Positions 25,871 through 34,583 of a stretch of DNA of 34,583 nucleotides are shown here, piece by piece. A model generated the notes under the pieces. The model did no database searches, was not told the DNA's origin, and saw nothing but the letters and a program-made list of their open reading frames with translations. Position 1 is the first letter of the stretch; every line of letters starts with the position of its first letter. Source of the stretch: Byssochlamys sp. IMV 00236 (Eukaryota; Ascomycota; Eurotiomycetes; Eurotiales; Thermoascaceae). The stretch spans positions 1-34,583 of the forward strand of contig MSJH02000165.1 in the NCBI GenBank assembly GCA_001931875.2, given 5' to 3'. Made by a program: the position numbers and the translations under genes.

Positions 25871-27379
25871 ATGAACAACATCAATGAAAATTTAGATCAT
25901 TATTATATATACAATGAGGAACAACAGCAACAACAACAACAAGAAGGAGAATCTTATTCTTTAGACTTTGATTCATTCTATCCCAACCCTACTTCACTCG
26001 AATCATTTGAACATCCAATTGCTCTTGACAGCACCACGCCAATACCTTTTATTGGTAGACATGATCTATTTGCAAATAGCATGATCTTTAACAATCAGCA
26101 TCAGGAGCAGAGTTCCGCTACGTCTATATCCAACTTGCCTGGTACGACAACTACAGTGCCTTACGGCTCTAGTTCCCATGATCTGCTGAATGACCAAGAT
26201 CCGAATGTGCTCATGTCAACTATAGCCGAGTCTAGTAGCAGTCAATTTTATGCCCAGCAACCAAGAAAAGAGCAAGATGTGTTTAGTGAGCTTATCAATC
26301 TCGCCAAAGCTAGTACCGTACCAGAAAGACCATCTGAACATCCATCACAATATACAGTGCCATCAAATCAGCCTTTATCTAGCTTTAGAACCGTCAGACA
26401 TCCACTTGAAAAATTCTATAGACCTTCTCCGGCCGAAGTAGCCACCAAAGAAAAGTAAGCTAGTTGTATATATAAAAAAGAGAGAAAAAAACATCTAATT
26501 TCTCAACTATAGATTTATTTATGATTTGAAAATTGTCCAGCAGCCTTCCAGAGCTAGAATGTGCGGGTTTGGTGATAAGGATCGAAGGGCGATTGTACCT
26601 GCGCCTATCCTTCAACTGTTTATCAGTACTAAAGATGGACACGATGTCAATCCAGAGTAAGAATATCTTTTAAAATATCTCTCTGTCTAACATGCATCTA
26701 TAGAATGTTTGATGTTACCTTCTTGGTAGTTTTGTGCGATTCGTGCCTACAAACAGGTGAACCTGCTGCAGCTGCGAGCAGTACCACCGCGTCCAGATCA
26801 ACATCCGTGCCAGTGTCTCAAGTGGTTGTCTTTTCGTCTTCAGAAGAAGGCCGACATCCACGAACGAGTCGACTGAAAAACTTGGTTGGTGCCTCTGTTG
26901 TTTCTGCCAATAAGCTGTATGACCTTGATGGTAACTTGGGTATTTTTTTCATCTTTCACGACATCAGTTTAAGAACCGAAGGCACATTTCGTCTCAAGTT
27001 TTCGCTTATTGATGTTGGGTCGTAAGTGTTGTATATCAACAGAAAATAGAATAGATTATGAATAATATATCTCTTGTAGGCCATACTCATATAGTGTCAA
27101 TACAGAAACCTTATCTCAAGTGCTCCAGACGGTCTATTCAGATCCATTCACGGTCTATACGGCCAAGAAATTTCCAGGCGTAGTTCGTAAGTCATTTAAC
27201 ATGCACCACAAACAAGAAGCCTAACATTTATAGAATCAACCCCTTTATCTATATGCTTTGCACGACAAGGGATAAAAATACCCATTCGTAAAGAATCACT
27301 TGGATCAAAAAATAAAAGAAAAGACAGCAATGATATAAATCAAATCCAAGGAGCAGAAGAAGATTATAAAGATGTTTAG
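25871..27379 (+). CDS. Velvet-domain regulator
   Basis: Predicted 432-residue nuclear regulator of the velvet family (VeA/VelB/VosA/VelC), which couples development and secondary metabolism to light in fungi. Exons: 25871-26454, 26513-26656, 26704-27021, 27080-27186, 27234-27379. The first 194 residues are disordered with a polyQ run (residues 18-24) and Ser/Thr-rich DNA. The velvet domain starts near residue 195: KFIYDLKIVQQPSRARMCGF, GDKDRRAIVPAPILQLF, then MFDVTFLVVLCDSCLQ, a variable Ala/Ser/Thr insertion, LVGASVVSANKLYDLDGNLG, FFIFHDISLRTEGTFRLKFS, YTAKKFPGVVQSTPLSICFA and RQGIKIPIRKE. The tail has a basic KNKRK motif. ATG 25871 is chosen because the upstream in-frame extension has no ATG before the putative 3' splice site. 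I cannot assign it to one velvet subclass. Confidence 0.93.
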
Positions 27380-27598
27380 ACTATATTTTTTATACCCACA
27401 ACTTGCACGCGCGTAGCCCTTAATAAATTCACCTAGATATAAACACACACATGTTTGATAGTGCTTTTATGAAGTAAGATGATGTTATTGGTAGCACAAA
27501 TCGTTTTTATGGAAGTTGCGTACCTTTTTTCAGCCCTTTTCTCTTTTTTTCTTTATTCTCACTCTCACACACTCTCTCCCTTTTTGTATAATCTCCCA

Positions 27599-29458
27599 AT
27601 GGCATCTTCATCACCACGATTCTGGCAAAAGCTAGGTTTGAGTAAACAAAGCAAAACTTCAGGTTGGTTGAATGTTAGATATGAATAAAGCTTATATATC
27701 TCTTTTAGATAAAAAAGACAGGCTTTTATTTACAAGCAGCATGATTGAAGATGAAAAACAGCTGAAACATTCAAGGTACAACAGGATACACAAAGAAAAA
27801 AAAACGGTTGATATATTAAATGTGTAATGGTCAACTTTTTAATAGTGCATTACGACATAGAGCAAGTTCTGCTTCCATACGTATCTCATCCCCTCAACTC
27901 AAAAGGATGACCATCAGTCAATTTCAGCTAGCAGAGTCTGTACCAACAACAAAACCAGGTAATATATCTCCTTGAAAACGAAAAAATGCATTTACTTATC
28001 CTGCCCTCCCTCTTTCTTTTATGTAGTAGATCAAGCCACAATAGGTATACAATAAAGTATAAAAATATCTGGTGTGAAACTAATGAATAATCTCTATTAG
28101 ACAATAAGAGGAGCTCAATTCCTGTCGTACAATCAACAAGTCCACCACAGAGAAAGTCACTGGAAAGGACAGGGTCTCGACTAAAGCAGAGCAAGAGCAA
28201 TCAATCCCTTCGATCTGAATCAACAACAACGTCGACTGGAAGTGCACGATCCAAAACATCAAGACTAAGACAGCCTTCTCCTGCTCGATTACGACTGAGT
28301 AAGAGTGCAAGCAGTGCCTCATTGAATAATAAAAAAAGTTTACCGAAAATGTCCGATCAAGCCAACAGCAAATGTTGTTGCGACCATCAGGGTTTGTTGG
28401 ACACAATCAAGTCCTTGGAGGAGTCGCTTGAAAAGGAAAGAGCCTTTTCTCGATCCCTTCAAGGTCAAAAAGAAGGTACACTCTGTAATAAATTTAAGCT
28501 TTATATTTATTATCATATGTAGCTATTGCCAAGGATTTAGATTATTTCTGTGTTCTCAGTGACGAAATCACTGAAGAAAGAGATCGGATCAAGGCAAATT
28601 ATGATAAAGAAAAGGTAAAAACAGACACTCCTTTTATTACATTTGTCATCGGCTGACTTTGCATATATATATTTTAGCTTGAAAATGAACGATTAAGAGA
28701 AGCACTTGAAGATTTACAGCAAGTTTATTATATTTTCATTATTTACAATAAAACTCACAGGTCCATTGTTATTATTGTTATAGACCAGAAACAGGACAAG
28801 GAAAGACAACTCAATTACGTCAAGAGCTAGAGAGTATGAAGCAACAGGCGACAGAGGAACACTATGCGTACTATAGCAATCTTCAATACAAAAATGAAGA
28901 GATCAGCAAACTAAAAAACGAGTTAAAGCTTGCTCAAGGTCAAATACAGGTCCTACGAAAGACAATGGAGCATATGCTCAAGGTGGATGAACAAGACTTG
29001 GATGATTGTGAAACGAAAAGAAAAAGGTACATTTGATTACCTCCTTGTTGTGTTTATATTAACAATAATAGTTTTTATGACACTGCGACAACAATAACAA
29101 CAACGACAACAATGGATGTTGACCTATTACTGCACAATCATCCTGACCATCGATCATCCACATCAGATTCATCTTTATCCTCAACAAAACCACCCTCACC
29201 AACAGCTTACTTTGAAGAAGACAGTGAAGACGAATCAAGAGAAAGCTTTTTAAATGAAGATCGTTACCTTGTCAAGAAAAGAGTAAGACATACATATCGC
29301 AATGCACTTTTATATATTGACACTTTAAATAGTCTAGTGATCTTCCAAAACGGTTACTGAGATCACAAAGACGCAAGAATGAGTTGGAAGAGATGCTAGG
29401 AGAAGTAGATTCTCAATTGAATAAAGTTAAATTGAGACGTCCTTCAACAGGGAATTGA
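27599..29458 (+). CDS. Ser-rich coiled-coil protein of unknown function
   Basis: Predicted 449 residues in ten exons: 27599-27662, 27709-27775, 27846-27958, 28027-28044, 28101-28475, 28523-28614, 28678-28718, 28784-29026, 29072-29282, 29333-29458. The N-terminal 190 residues are basic and Ser/Thr-rich (SSPRFWQKLGLSKQSKTS, RKSLERTGSRLKQSKS). A CCCDH cluster follows, then a long coiled coil (LLDTIKSLEESLEKERAFSR, ITEERDRIKANYDKEK, EEISKLKNELKLAQGQIQVL). Next come a Thr run, an acidic Ser-rich stretch (EEDSEDESRESF) and a basic C-terminal helix. There is no catalytic motif. A cytoskeletal or scaffold role is plausible but only inferred. Exon 4 is an 18-nt microexon. The intron at 28719-28783 needs a GC-AG donor (GCAAGT); an alternative in-frame 38-nt GT-AG intron exists at 28723-28760. 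Confidence 0.82.
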
Positions 29459-29537
29459 AGCGTCATGTATACCCTTAATATATAAATAAACATTTTATTT
29501 CTCGTCTTCCTTTCTTTTCCTCATCAAAAAAAAAAGT

Positions 29538-30256
29538 TTAATGACCAAGGGCAGCAATAGAAGCATTGACGTCCTTAACAGCATCAGCCTTGGCATCAGC
29601 AGCCTTCTTTTGGATGGCGGCAAGAGCAACCTTGCGTTGATAGTAAGCAGCAGACTTGGCCTTACGCTTTTCTTCGAGCTTGGCAACAACATCTTGGTAC
29701 TTCCAACCAACTTCATGGGAAATACGACCGATGGTGGTGTACTTGCGACCAGGCTTAAGACGGAGGACACGGAGAGCGTCAGGAACGACCATACGCTTGA
29801 CACGGTCATAGGGAGCAGGGACACCTTCGAAAAGCTTGATGCGGTCCAAGGCAGCGGCACCACGGGAGGTCTTGTGGGGGATCATACCACGGATAGCCTT
29901 ATAGAGGATACGAGAGGGTGCACGGAAGTGGAAGGGACCACGACGAGGGTTGACAACGCAGCGCTTGTTGAGGTAAGCGTGGTACTTTACTATATGGAAC
30001 TATAAGCTATTTTTTCTTTTTCTTTGTTATATAGACAATACATACACTTGTTACGGAAAAATTCACCAGAGACGTTTAATTCTTCACAACGGACAACAAC
30101 GACCTTTTGACCATTGAGGGCTTGCTTGGCAATGATGGAAGCAAGACGACCGAGAAGATGACCCTTACCGTCGATGACAACAACCTGAACAATGTTAATG
30201 CTGTTGCTTTAAAATACTGATTACCGTTGTTTAATCACCTTTTCGAAAGTAGACAT
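29538..30256 (-). CDS. RPL16: 60S ribosomal protein L16/L13A (uL13)
   Basis: Large-subunit ribosomal protein, 202 residues, the usual length. Exons: 30239-30256, 30046-30184, 29538-29989. Joined protein: [86 protein letters not shown] and [18 protein letters not shown]. It ends ASIAALGH. The first intron follows only six codons and has a GTGATT donor. It is convergent with the coiled-coil gene (79 bp between stops) and lies 146 bp downstream of the ZIP transporter stop on the same strand. Confidence 0.97.
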
Positions 30257-30402
30257 TTTATATAAAAAGAGAGAGAGGGCTTTCACTTGCAAACCGTTGG
30301 ACTCTTTTTCCCTTTAGTCCCCAGCTGGGGGCTCAACTAAGCCACTTTATAGGAGGGCCAAGCCACTTGTATATTTATTGAAATTAATGTGTGCAGTAAA
30401 TT

Positions 30403-31266
30403 TTAATGTGAGTGGTTCAAGTTGAGAATGAAGGGTATCACCATGCCCAAAAGTATGCAGCTGACTCGCTTTTGCTTTTGCTGTTCGTCATCACTCTCTT
30501 GTATTGCATGCATGGCGACATACAAAAATGTGCCACCGGAGAAGAGCAAGAGGAGACCAGTCCAATAGTTTAAGTTGTGAAGAGTATAAACGAATTGTAA
30601 GGAGAAGTAAGTGACGATTGCCCCTAAAGGCGCTGATAAGGAAAACATGAGGAGATGTTTCCTCACTCGTGCTCGCGAAAGGCCTTGATTGAGAAGAACG
30701 GTAGTCAAGGCAAATGCGGAAGGAGCCTTGTGAAGCATGATGGCAAAGAATACGACCATTGACAATTGAGGATCTGATACAGATGCACCCAAGGCAATAC
30801 CATCTGCTGCAGCGTGAACAATCAGACCGACGGTTGGTGTAGCGTTCAGAGACTTTACCAAATGTTGGCTTTCTTGGTCATTAGACAGATTGAGTATTGT
30901 GTCAAGTTCAGTCGAGTCTCGTTTGCTGACATCAGTTGTTGTTGTTGTTGTTGTTGTATTGTGAATATGCATCGAACTGAACTGATCAATAAGGAACATG
31001 ACAGCAAAACCAGTCAGTAAACACAGCCCCACAACAGTGTGAGTCGCAATCGAGTCCGATTCTGAATCATCTTTGTATATTGTTTCAACTCCTTCGGGTA
31101 TGATGACGGCGAGGCTAGTGGAAATAAGCAATCCGGCGCTGATGGCTGTAAGATGACTTAGGCTCGACTGAGATAGTTTGGTTGTCAATGGTATGCATCC
31201 AGCAACAAAACTTGATACAAGCATGGCTATACATAGCAACAGTAACCATATAAACGGATCTATCAT
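30403..31266 (-). CDS. ZIP-family metal transporter, ZIP9/ATX2 type
   Basis: Intronless, 287 residues from ATG 31266. This start is chosen because MIDPFIWLLLLCIAMLVSSF matches the family N terminus and the upstream extension has no ATG. About eight hydrophobic segments are visible. The metal-site motifs are VHAAADGIALGAS (helix 4, HxxxD) and MLHKAPSAFALTTVLL (helix 5, HK.P), typical of the SLC39A9/Atx2 subgroup. An early block AISAGLLISTSLAVIIPEGV also fits. The cytosolic loop carries a Thr run (from an ACA/TTG repeat at about 30937-30958) and few His residues. Family role: movement of Zn or Mn into the cytosol, often from Golgi or secretory compartments. Substrate and location here are inferred. 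Confidence 0.93.
   Translation of the reverse strand: MIDPFIWLLLLCIAMLVSSFVAGCIPLTTKLSQSSLSHLTAISAGLLISTSLAVIIPEGVETIYKDDSESDSIATHTVVGLCLLTGFAVMFLIDQFSSMHIHNTTTTTTTTDVSKRDSTELDTILNLSNDQESQHLVKSLNATPTVGLIVHAAADGIALGASVSDPQLSMVVFFAIMLHKAPSAFALTTVLLNQGLSRARVRKHLLMFSLSAPLGAIVTYFSLQFVYTLHNLNYWTGLLLLFSGGTFLYVAMHAIQESDDEQQKQKRVSCILLGMVIPFILNLNHSH
30937..30958. repeat. Trinucleotide (GTT/AAC)n repeat coding for poly-Thr
   Basis: Seven GTT units on the + strand inside the ZIP transporter gene, read on the minus strand as ACA codons for a Thr run in a cytosolic loop. Likely length-variable between strains. Confidence 0.75.
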
Positions 31267-31645
31267 AACACAAAATAAGGGGAAAACAAAAAAAAGGTGC
31301 AAAAGAGAGAAGGAGGACAAGTTGAAATTCCGAACGGCAGTCGAGAGGGACTTTTTTTGGCAGTTTTGGATGGTTTACCGGGTGTAATGGTATGAAGAGC
31401 ACTTTGATAACACTTGGGATACAATAACATTTTATATTTACTTTACAAGTGGCTAGTTATTATACAAGCGCATATACAGTCTGGCATTCTCTGTATTTGA
31501 GTTTCTTCTTGTTTAACGAATAGACAAAATCTCTATAGGTCTGTATGTATGGCAATAATAAAAAGGGCCACAAATGTTCTGATTGATTTATTATTAAAGT
31601 ATATATCTATAATGATAGTCTATTTTACATGGAAGGGTAAATAAG
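31267..31645. other. Intergenic region between ZIP and RGS genes
   Basis: 379 bp separating two minus-strand genes. The left part is the ZIP promoter and leader, and the right part is the RGS 3' UTR. No RNA gene or ORF is supported; a + strand ORF overlapping the ZIP start is a shadow. Confidence 0.6.
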
Positions 31646-33385
31646 TTAATTGTCTATTTCAATTAATTTTGGGTAAACACTGTTGAATACATTCCAGCAC
31701 ACTTCTACTCGAGCTGTTTCAAAGAGAGCGAGTGTAATGGCAGTTGAGGTATCTTTTTTATGGCTCGTGCTACTGTTATGCCTGCCAGTTGGACTTGTAT
31801 GCATATTACCAAGCGGAAACATGTGTGTATCATAGACACGGTCATTTACTCTGATCGTATTTCTCCGGCTGGCCATCAGGCTGGGATTCTTTCTGTATAG
31901 CTTATCAAACGCTTCGTCCAAAGTGTTACGAGCCTTGTAAGATATGTTTACTTGGAAAGGAGCGTTCACTCGAATGAATTGTTCATAAAAGTCGATAAAA
32001 TCAGGTAGTAGCTTGTCTGGAATATGTCTATGCAATATACCTCCATAGTCATTCTCAGCCAACGATGATTTGTCAAATCTATACGACACAGACGGGATGG
32101 ACCATTCAGTTTTGAGTCTATCTATGAGATTCAAGTATCTTTCGTAAAACAGCAGGTTTTCGGAACTAAAGTCTCGAATAGCAAGGTCTTGTAGCTGATG
32201 CATTAAATCCGGATCGGCCAGAGCACGTTCAAGGCTTTCCATGGTAAGTTCGAGGGGTATGGACATTGAGGAAGTCGGTCTAGGAGCCAATCGGCTAATA
32301 TCAAAGTTTTCTGTTGAGCTGTTTGCGTATGCTCGCCGCCGTTTGATAAAAACGATATGTCTTATACATGGCATGCGAATAGGCATGTACTGCAGTAAAG
32401 GCACAACGACGGAGACAACATGGCCTATAGCAGTAAAGAACACGACCCAATTGGCAGGTGCAAACACACGGGACATGTATTTGGTAGGGTCTGCTTGCAC
32501 GGGGGATATCTTGAAAAAGAAGACAGCATAGAGTAAAAAAAGTGGAAATCCAAAAAAGGTAATGATCCAGAGTTCTGTTCGGATGCCGTGCGCATCTGGG
32601 TTATCCTTGAGACAGTAAATGATAAGGGGAGAAAGGAAAGCAATAAAGAACCCAAACATACCCAAGAGGACGCATGCACCCCATGTCGTGTTGCAGGAAT
32701 GCAAAGTTTGAACTGCGTGTAGATTGGATGGAATGGTAATGATGAGAATGATGACAAGTGAGAGTGCATAGACCAGAAATGGTATCCGTAATACTTTTGT
32801 CAGGTCCTTTTGACTGTGTGTCACATACCATCGGTAGTTCTTGTCTTTTAAACATGTCAACTTCTCCTCTTCCGACATACGTGAATACTTGACTTTAAAT
32901 TGGTTCAATCGAAAAAGGTATCGTAATCTATATGCTCTTGTGCAAAACGCAAATACCCACGTATAAAATCCGACGACGGAACCATAGAGGATGAGATAAC
33001 AAGCGATCATTGAATTTAATGCTTGAGCTAACAATACACAACTGCTAAAAATCAAATGCCCAAATGCTCCCATTGTAGCACAGGTAATCGATTTCTTTTG
33101 CAGAGAGTATTTTTTGAATGCCAGTCTAAGACGATTTTTCGAATTCAATTCAACAGATGATGATCTACTGTCCTTTGAAGGACTCGCTGCACAGTATAAA
33201 AGTAAGAGGGTCGTCATAATAATGAAAAATGCGTTAATAACAGACACAGCAAGATATACTCGGCCAGAGATGTATTTTCGTCTTGTAATCATACAATCTT
33301 CAAATGTCTCATTATGTGAAAGAAACTGGTTTTGTAATGTCTCTGGATCATTGCAATCAGGAAGCGGAGTGAATCCATAAAGCAT
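31646..33385 (-). CDS. Seven-helix membrane protein with C-terminal RGS domain
   Basis: Intronless, 579 residues. The N-terminal part (about 40-345) has seven hydrophobic helices, for example VYLAVSVINAFFIIMTTLLL, HLIFSSCVLLAQALNSMIAC, VLRIPFLVYALSLVIILIIT, GACVLLGMFGFFIAFLSPLI, ELWIITFFGFPLFLLYAVFF and PANWVVFFTAIGHVVSVVVP. From about residue 380 an RGS domain follows: LTMESLERALADPDLMHQLQ, SSENLLFYERYLNLID, PDFIDFYEQFIRVNAPFQVN and ARNTLDEAF. A loop of about 50 residues interrupts it before the last helix (ALFETARVEVCWNVFNSVYP). RGS domains accelerate GTP hydrolysis by G-alpha. Fungal 7TM-RGS proteins may couple sensing to G-protein shut-off. The start ATG lies about 50 bp from a TATATA box near 33435. 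Confidence 0.93.
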   Translation of the reverse strand: MLYGFTPLPDCNDPETLQNQFLSHNETFEDCMITRRKYISGRVYLAVSVINAFFIIMTTLLLLYCAASPSKDSRSSSVELNSKNRLRLAFKKYSLQKKSITCATMGAFGHLIFSSCVLLAQALNSMIACYLILYGSVVGFYTWVFAFCTRAYRLRYLFRLNQFKVKYSRMSEEEKLTCLKDKNYRWYVTHSQKDLTKVLRIPFLVYALSLVIILIITIPSNLHAVQTLHSCNTTWGACVLLGMFGFFIAFLSPLIIYCLKDNPDAHGIRTELWIITFFGFPLFLLYAVFFFKISPVQADPTKYMSRVFAPANWVVFFTAIGHVVSVVVPLLQYMPIRMPCIRHIVFIKRRRAYANSSTENFDISRLAPRPTSSMSIPLELTMESLERALADPDLMHQLQDLAIRDFSSENLLFYERYLNLIDRLKTEWSIPSVSYRFDKSSLAENDYGGILHRHIPDKLLPDFIDFYEQFIRVNAPFQVNISYKARNTLDEAFDKLYRKNPSLMASRRNTIRVNDRVYDTHMFPLGNMHTSPTGRHNSSTSHKKDTSTAITLALFETARVEVCWNVFNSVYPKLIEIDN

Positions 33386-34583
33386 AATTCTATTTACTAT
33401 GTTTATCTACCAAGTGTGTATCAATTTAAAAAGGGTATATAAAAAACATGTTTTTATCCCACATTGATGCTTCTTTCCCAAAAATGAAACCGTTGATCTT
33501 TGATTGGTCTAGAAGTCACTTTCTGGCTGGCATTTCAAGGACAAGCACTGATTCTTGTTTTCCTTTTCTTTTTCTTTCTTAAACAGCTGCTCTTATTAAC
33601 AGCTGTCAAAAGGAGAGAACTTGAGCTTCTACATACAGTTATATTACGATTAACGTTAATGGACAAAGATTTTGCGTGTGATCCTCATCCAAAAAATGTG
33701 TTACACTAGGATAAAACAGGCACGCCCTTCTTTTGGATACACTGTCAATGTGGTGATCTTGGATACAAATTATTGTGCCATATTCTGACTCATCGAGATC
33801 AAGACTAAATCTCTTGAATAAAAAGAGGAGACGAGTAATCCTGCTTGAAGGGATTACGCGTACACTGCTAAAGCTGCCTATTGAGAATTTTCTTTTGTAA
33901 GCGCAATCAAATAGATATTCTAAATTAATTTAGCCACATTTTCAGAAAAAACATGTGGTAACGTTGTACTACATTTTCTTGGTGGAGTGTCGGTACTTTA
34001 GCAAATGTACTGTCCATAAAAGTTCACATTGCTTCTCAAATACAGAGAACACAGCGAATGAGCTGGTCATTATGGGTTAAAGGATGCTCTTCTAGTGTTT
34101 AGAAAATTAGAACTTACGCTTGTTGTACTGTTTGATAGCTTAGATATCTGTGATAAGTGCAATAGAGGGGATGTATTCAAGGTTAAGATTATCCTTTTTG
34201 GTGTATTTTTATCATCTGTAATCTGAATGCATATTACATGTTAGACGAAGAGAATACATTATTTTAACCTAAAAGGAGACGATCAAAAAATATAGGTGTC
34301 AAAAGCATTATTAAGACACCACTATAGAGACTTTAATATATCCTGTAAGAGTGATCACATCATGATGCATTCATGTTGTATATTTCACAGCAGTAAAAAG
34401 TATGATGTATCAGTAAAGGTGCTGCATACAATATGACTTTATTATTTAAAGCATTGTCTTCTTTCCCTACTTTAAAAAAGATTTAAAATGGAAAAGAACA
34501 AGAAGACTTTGAAGAGGTAAATATAGAAACTAAAATGTTGTTGTGTCTTTCAGTTTTTCTTTTTTTTTTTTTTTTTGTATGTA
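33386..34583. other. Right-edge intergenic region
   Basis: About 1.2 kb with no supported gene. The first about 60 bp hold a TATATAA-type box (about 33434-33442), suited to the minus-strand RGS gene. A 69-residue + strand ORF at 33500-33709 is Leu/Phe-rich low-complexity without family signs. The rest is AT-rich and ends in a long T run. Confidence 0.55.

Noticed and set aside
25690..25887. ORF upstream of the velvet gene as a possible extra first exon
   Set aside because: Splicing from the GTATTT donor near 25760 to the acceptor at 25814 does not keep the velvet reading frame, so a 5'-UTR intron is more likely.
30403..31320. Longer N terminus for the ZIP transporter from a TTG at 31320
   Set aside because: It needs a non-ATG start, whereas the ATG at 31266 begins the conserved first helix of the ZIP9 family.
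33500..33709. 69-residue Leu/Phe-rich ORF near the right edge
   Set aside because: Low-complexity composition, no splice context, no homology signature and no supporting neighbour.

Overview
The window is nuclear DNA of a filamentous fungus, most likely a zygomycete of the order Mucorales (Mucoromycota). The evidence is AT-rich intergenic DNA, many short GT-AG introns (about 42-110 nt), compact gene spacing, a USP7-type deubiquitinase, a velvet-domain regulator, a DysF-type peroxin, and relics of a non-LTR retroelement. I cannot name the species from sequence alone. Seventeen protein-coding genes could be built by joining exons on protein continuity and splice signals. I saw no tRNA, rRNA or CRISPR array.

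Layout. 0.8-5.6 kb: RPL19 (+), a nucleoplasmin-FKBP prolyl isomerase (+), RPL27 (-), and an unrecognised 346-residue protein (+) that shares a short divergent promoter with RPL27. 6.7-12.1 kb: an ER thioredoxin/PDI-family protein ending in HDEL (+), then a complete USP7/UBP15-type deubiquitinase in nine exons (+). 12.2-14.1 kb: a coiled-coil plus Mcp5/Num1-type PH protein (+), convergent with a small DysF peroxin-like membrane protein (-). 14.4-19.9 kb: MCM5 (+), an Rdx/SelW-family redox protein (-), RPL17 (-), and a phytochelatin-synthase-like protein (-). 19.9-25.9 kb is gene-poor: a tiny four-exon gene, an OTU-protease relic and a decayed LINE. 25.9-33.4 kb: a velvet regulator (+), a Ser-rich coiled-coil protein (+), RPL16/uL13 (-), a ZIP9/ATX2-type zinc transporter (-), and a seven-helix RGS protein (-). 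The last 1.2 kb shows no gene.

The most interesting locus is the phytochelatin-synthase-like gene at 18911-19901. The fold signatures, catalytic His and catalytic Asp are present, but the position of the nucleophilic Cys is Gly. Immediately upstream lie five perfect copies of ATCTGATAA (either strand) within 196 bp. This matches the site of fungal iron-responsive GATA repressors (SreA/Fep1/Sre1/Urbs1 type, ATCWGATAA), and a CCAAT box lies among them. The sequence therefore suggests an iron-regulated, Cys-less member of the phytochelatin synthase family, with a presequence-like N terminus. Other notable points are a start codon split by an intron in RPL19, ATG-only first exons, four 60S ribosomal protein genes in about 30 kb, and G1/S-type elements in front of MCM5.

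All exon boundaries are inferred by eye from splice consensus and reading-frame continuity. Family assignments rest on recognised motifs; no database search was run.
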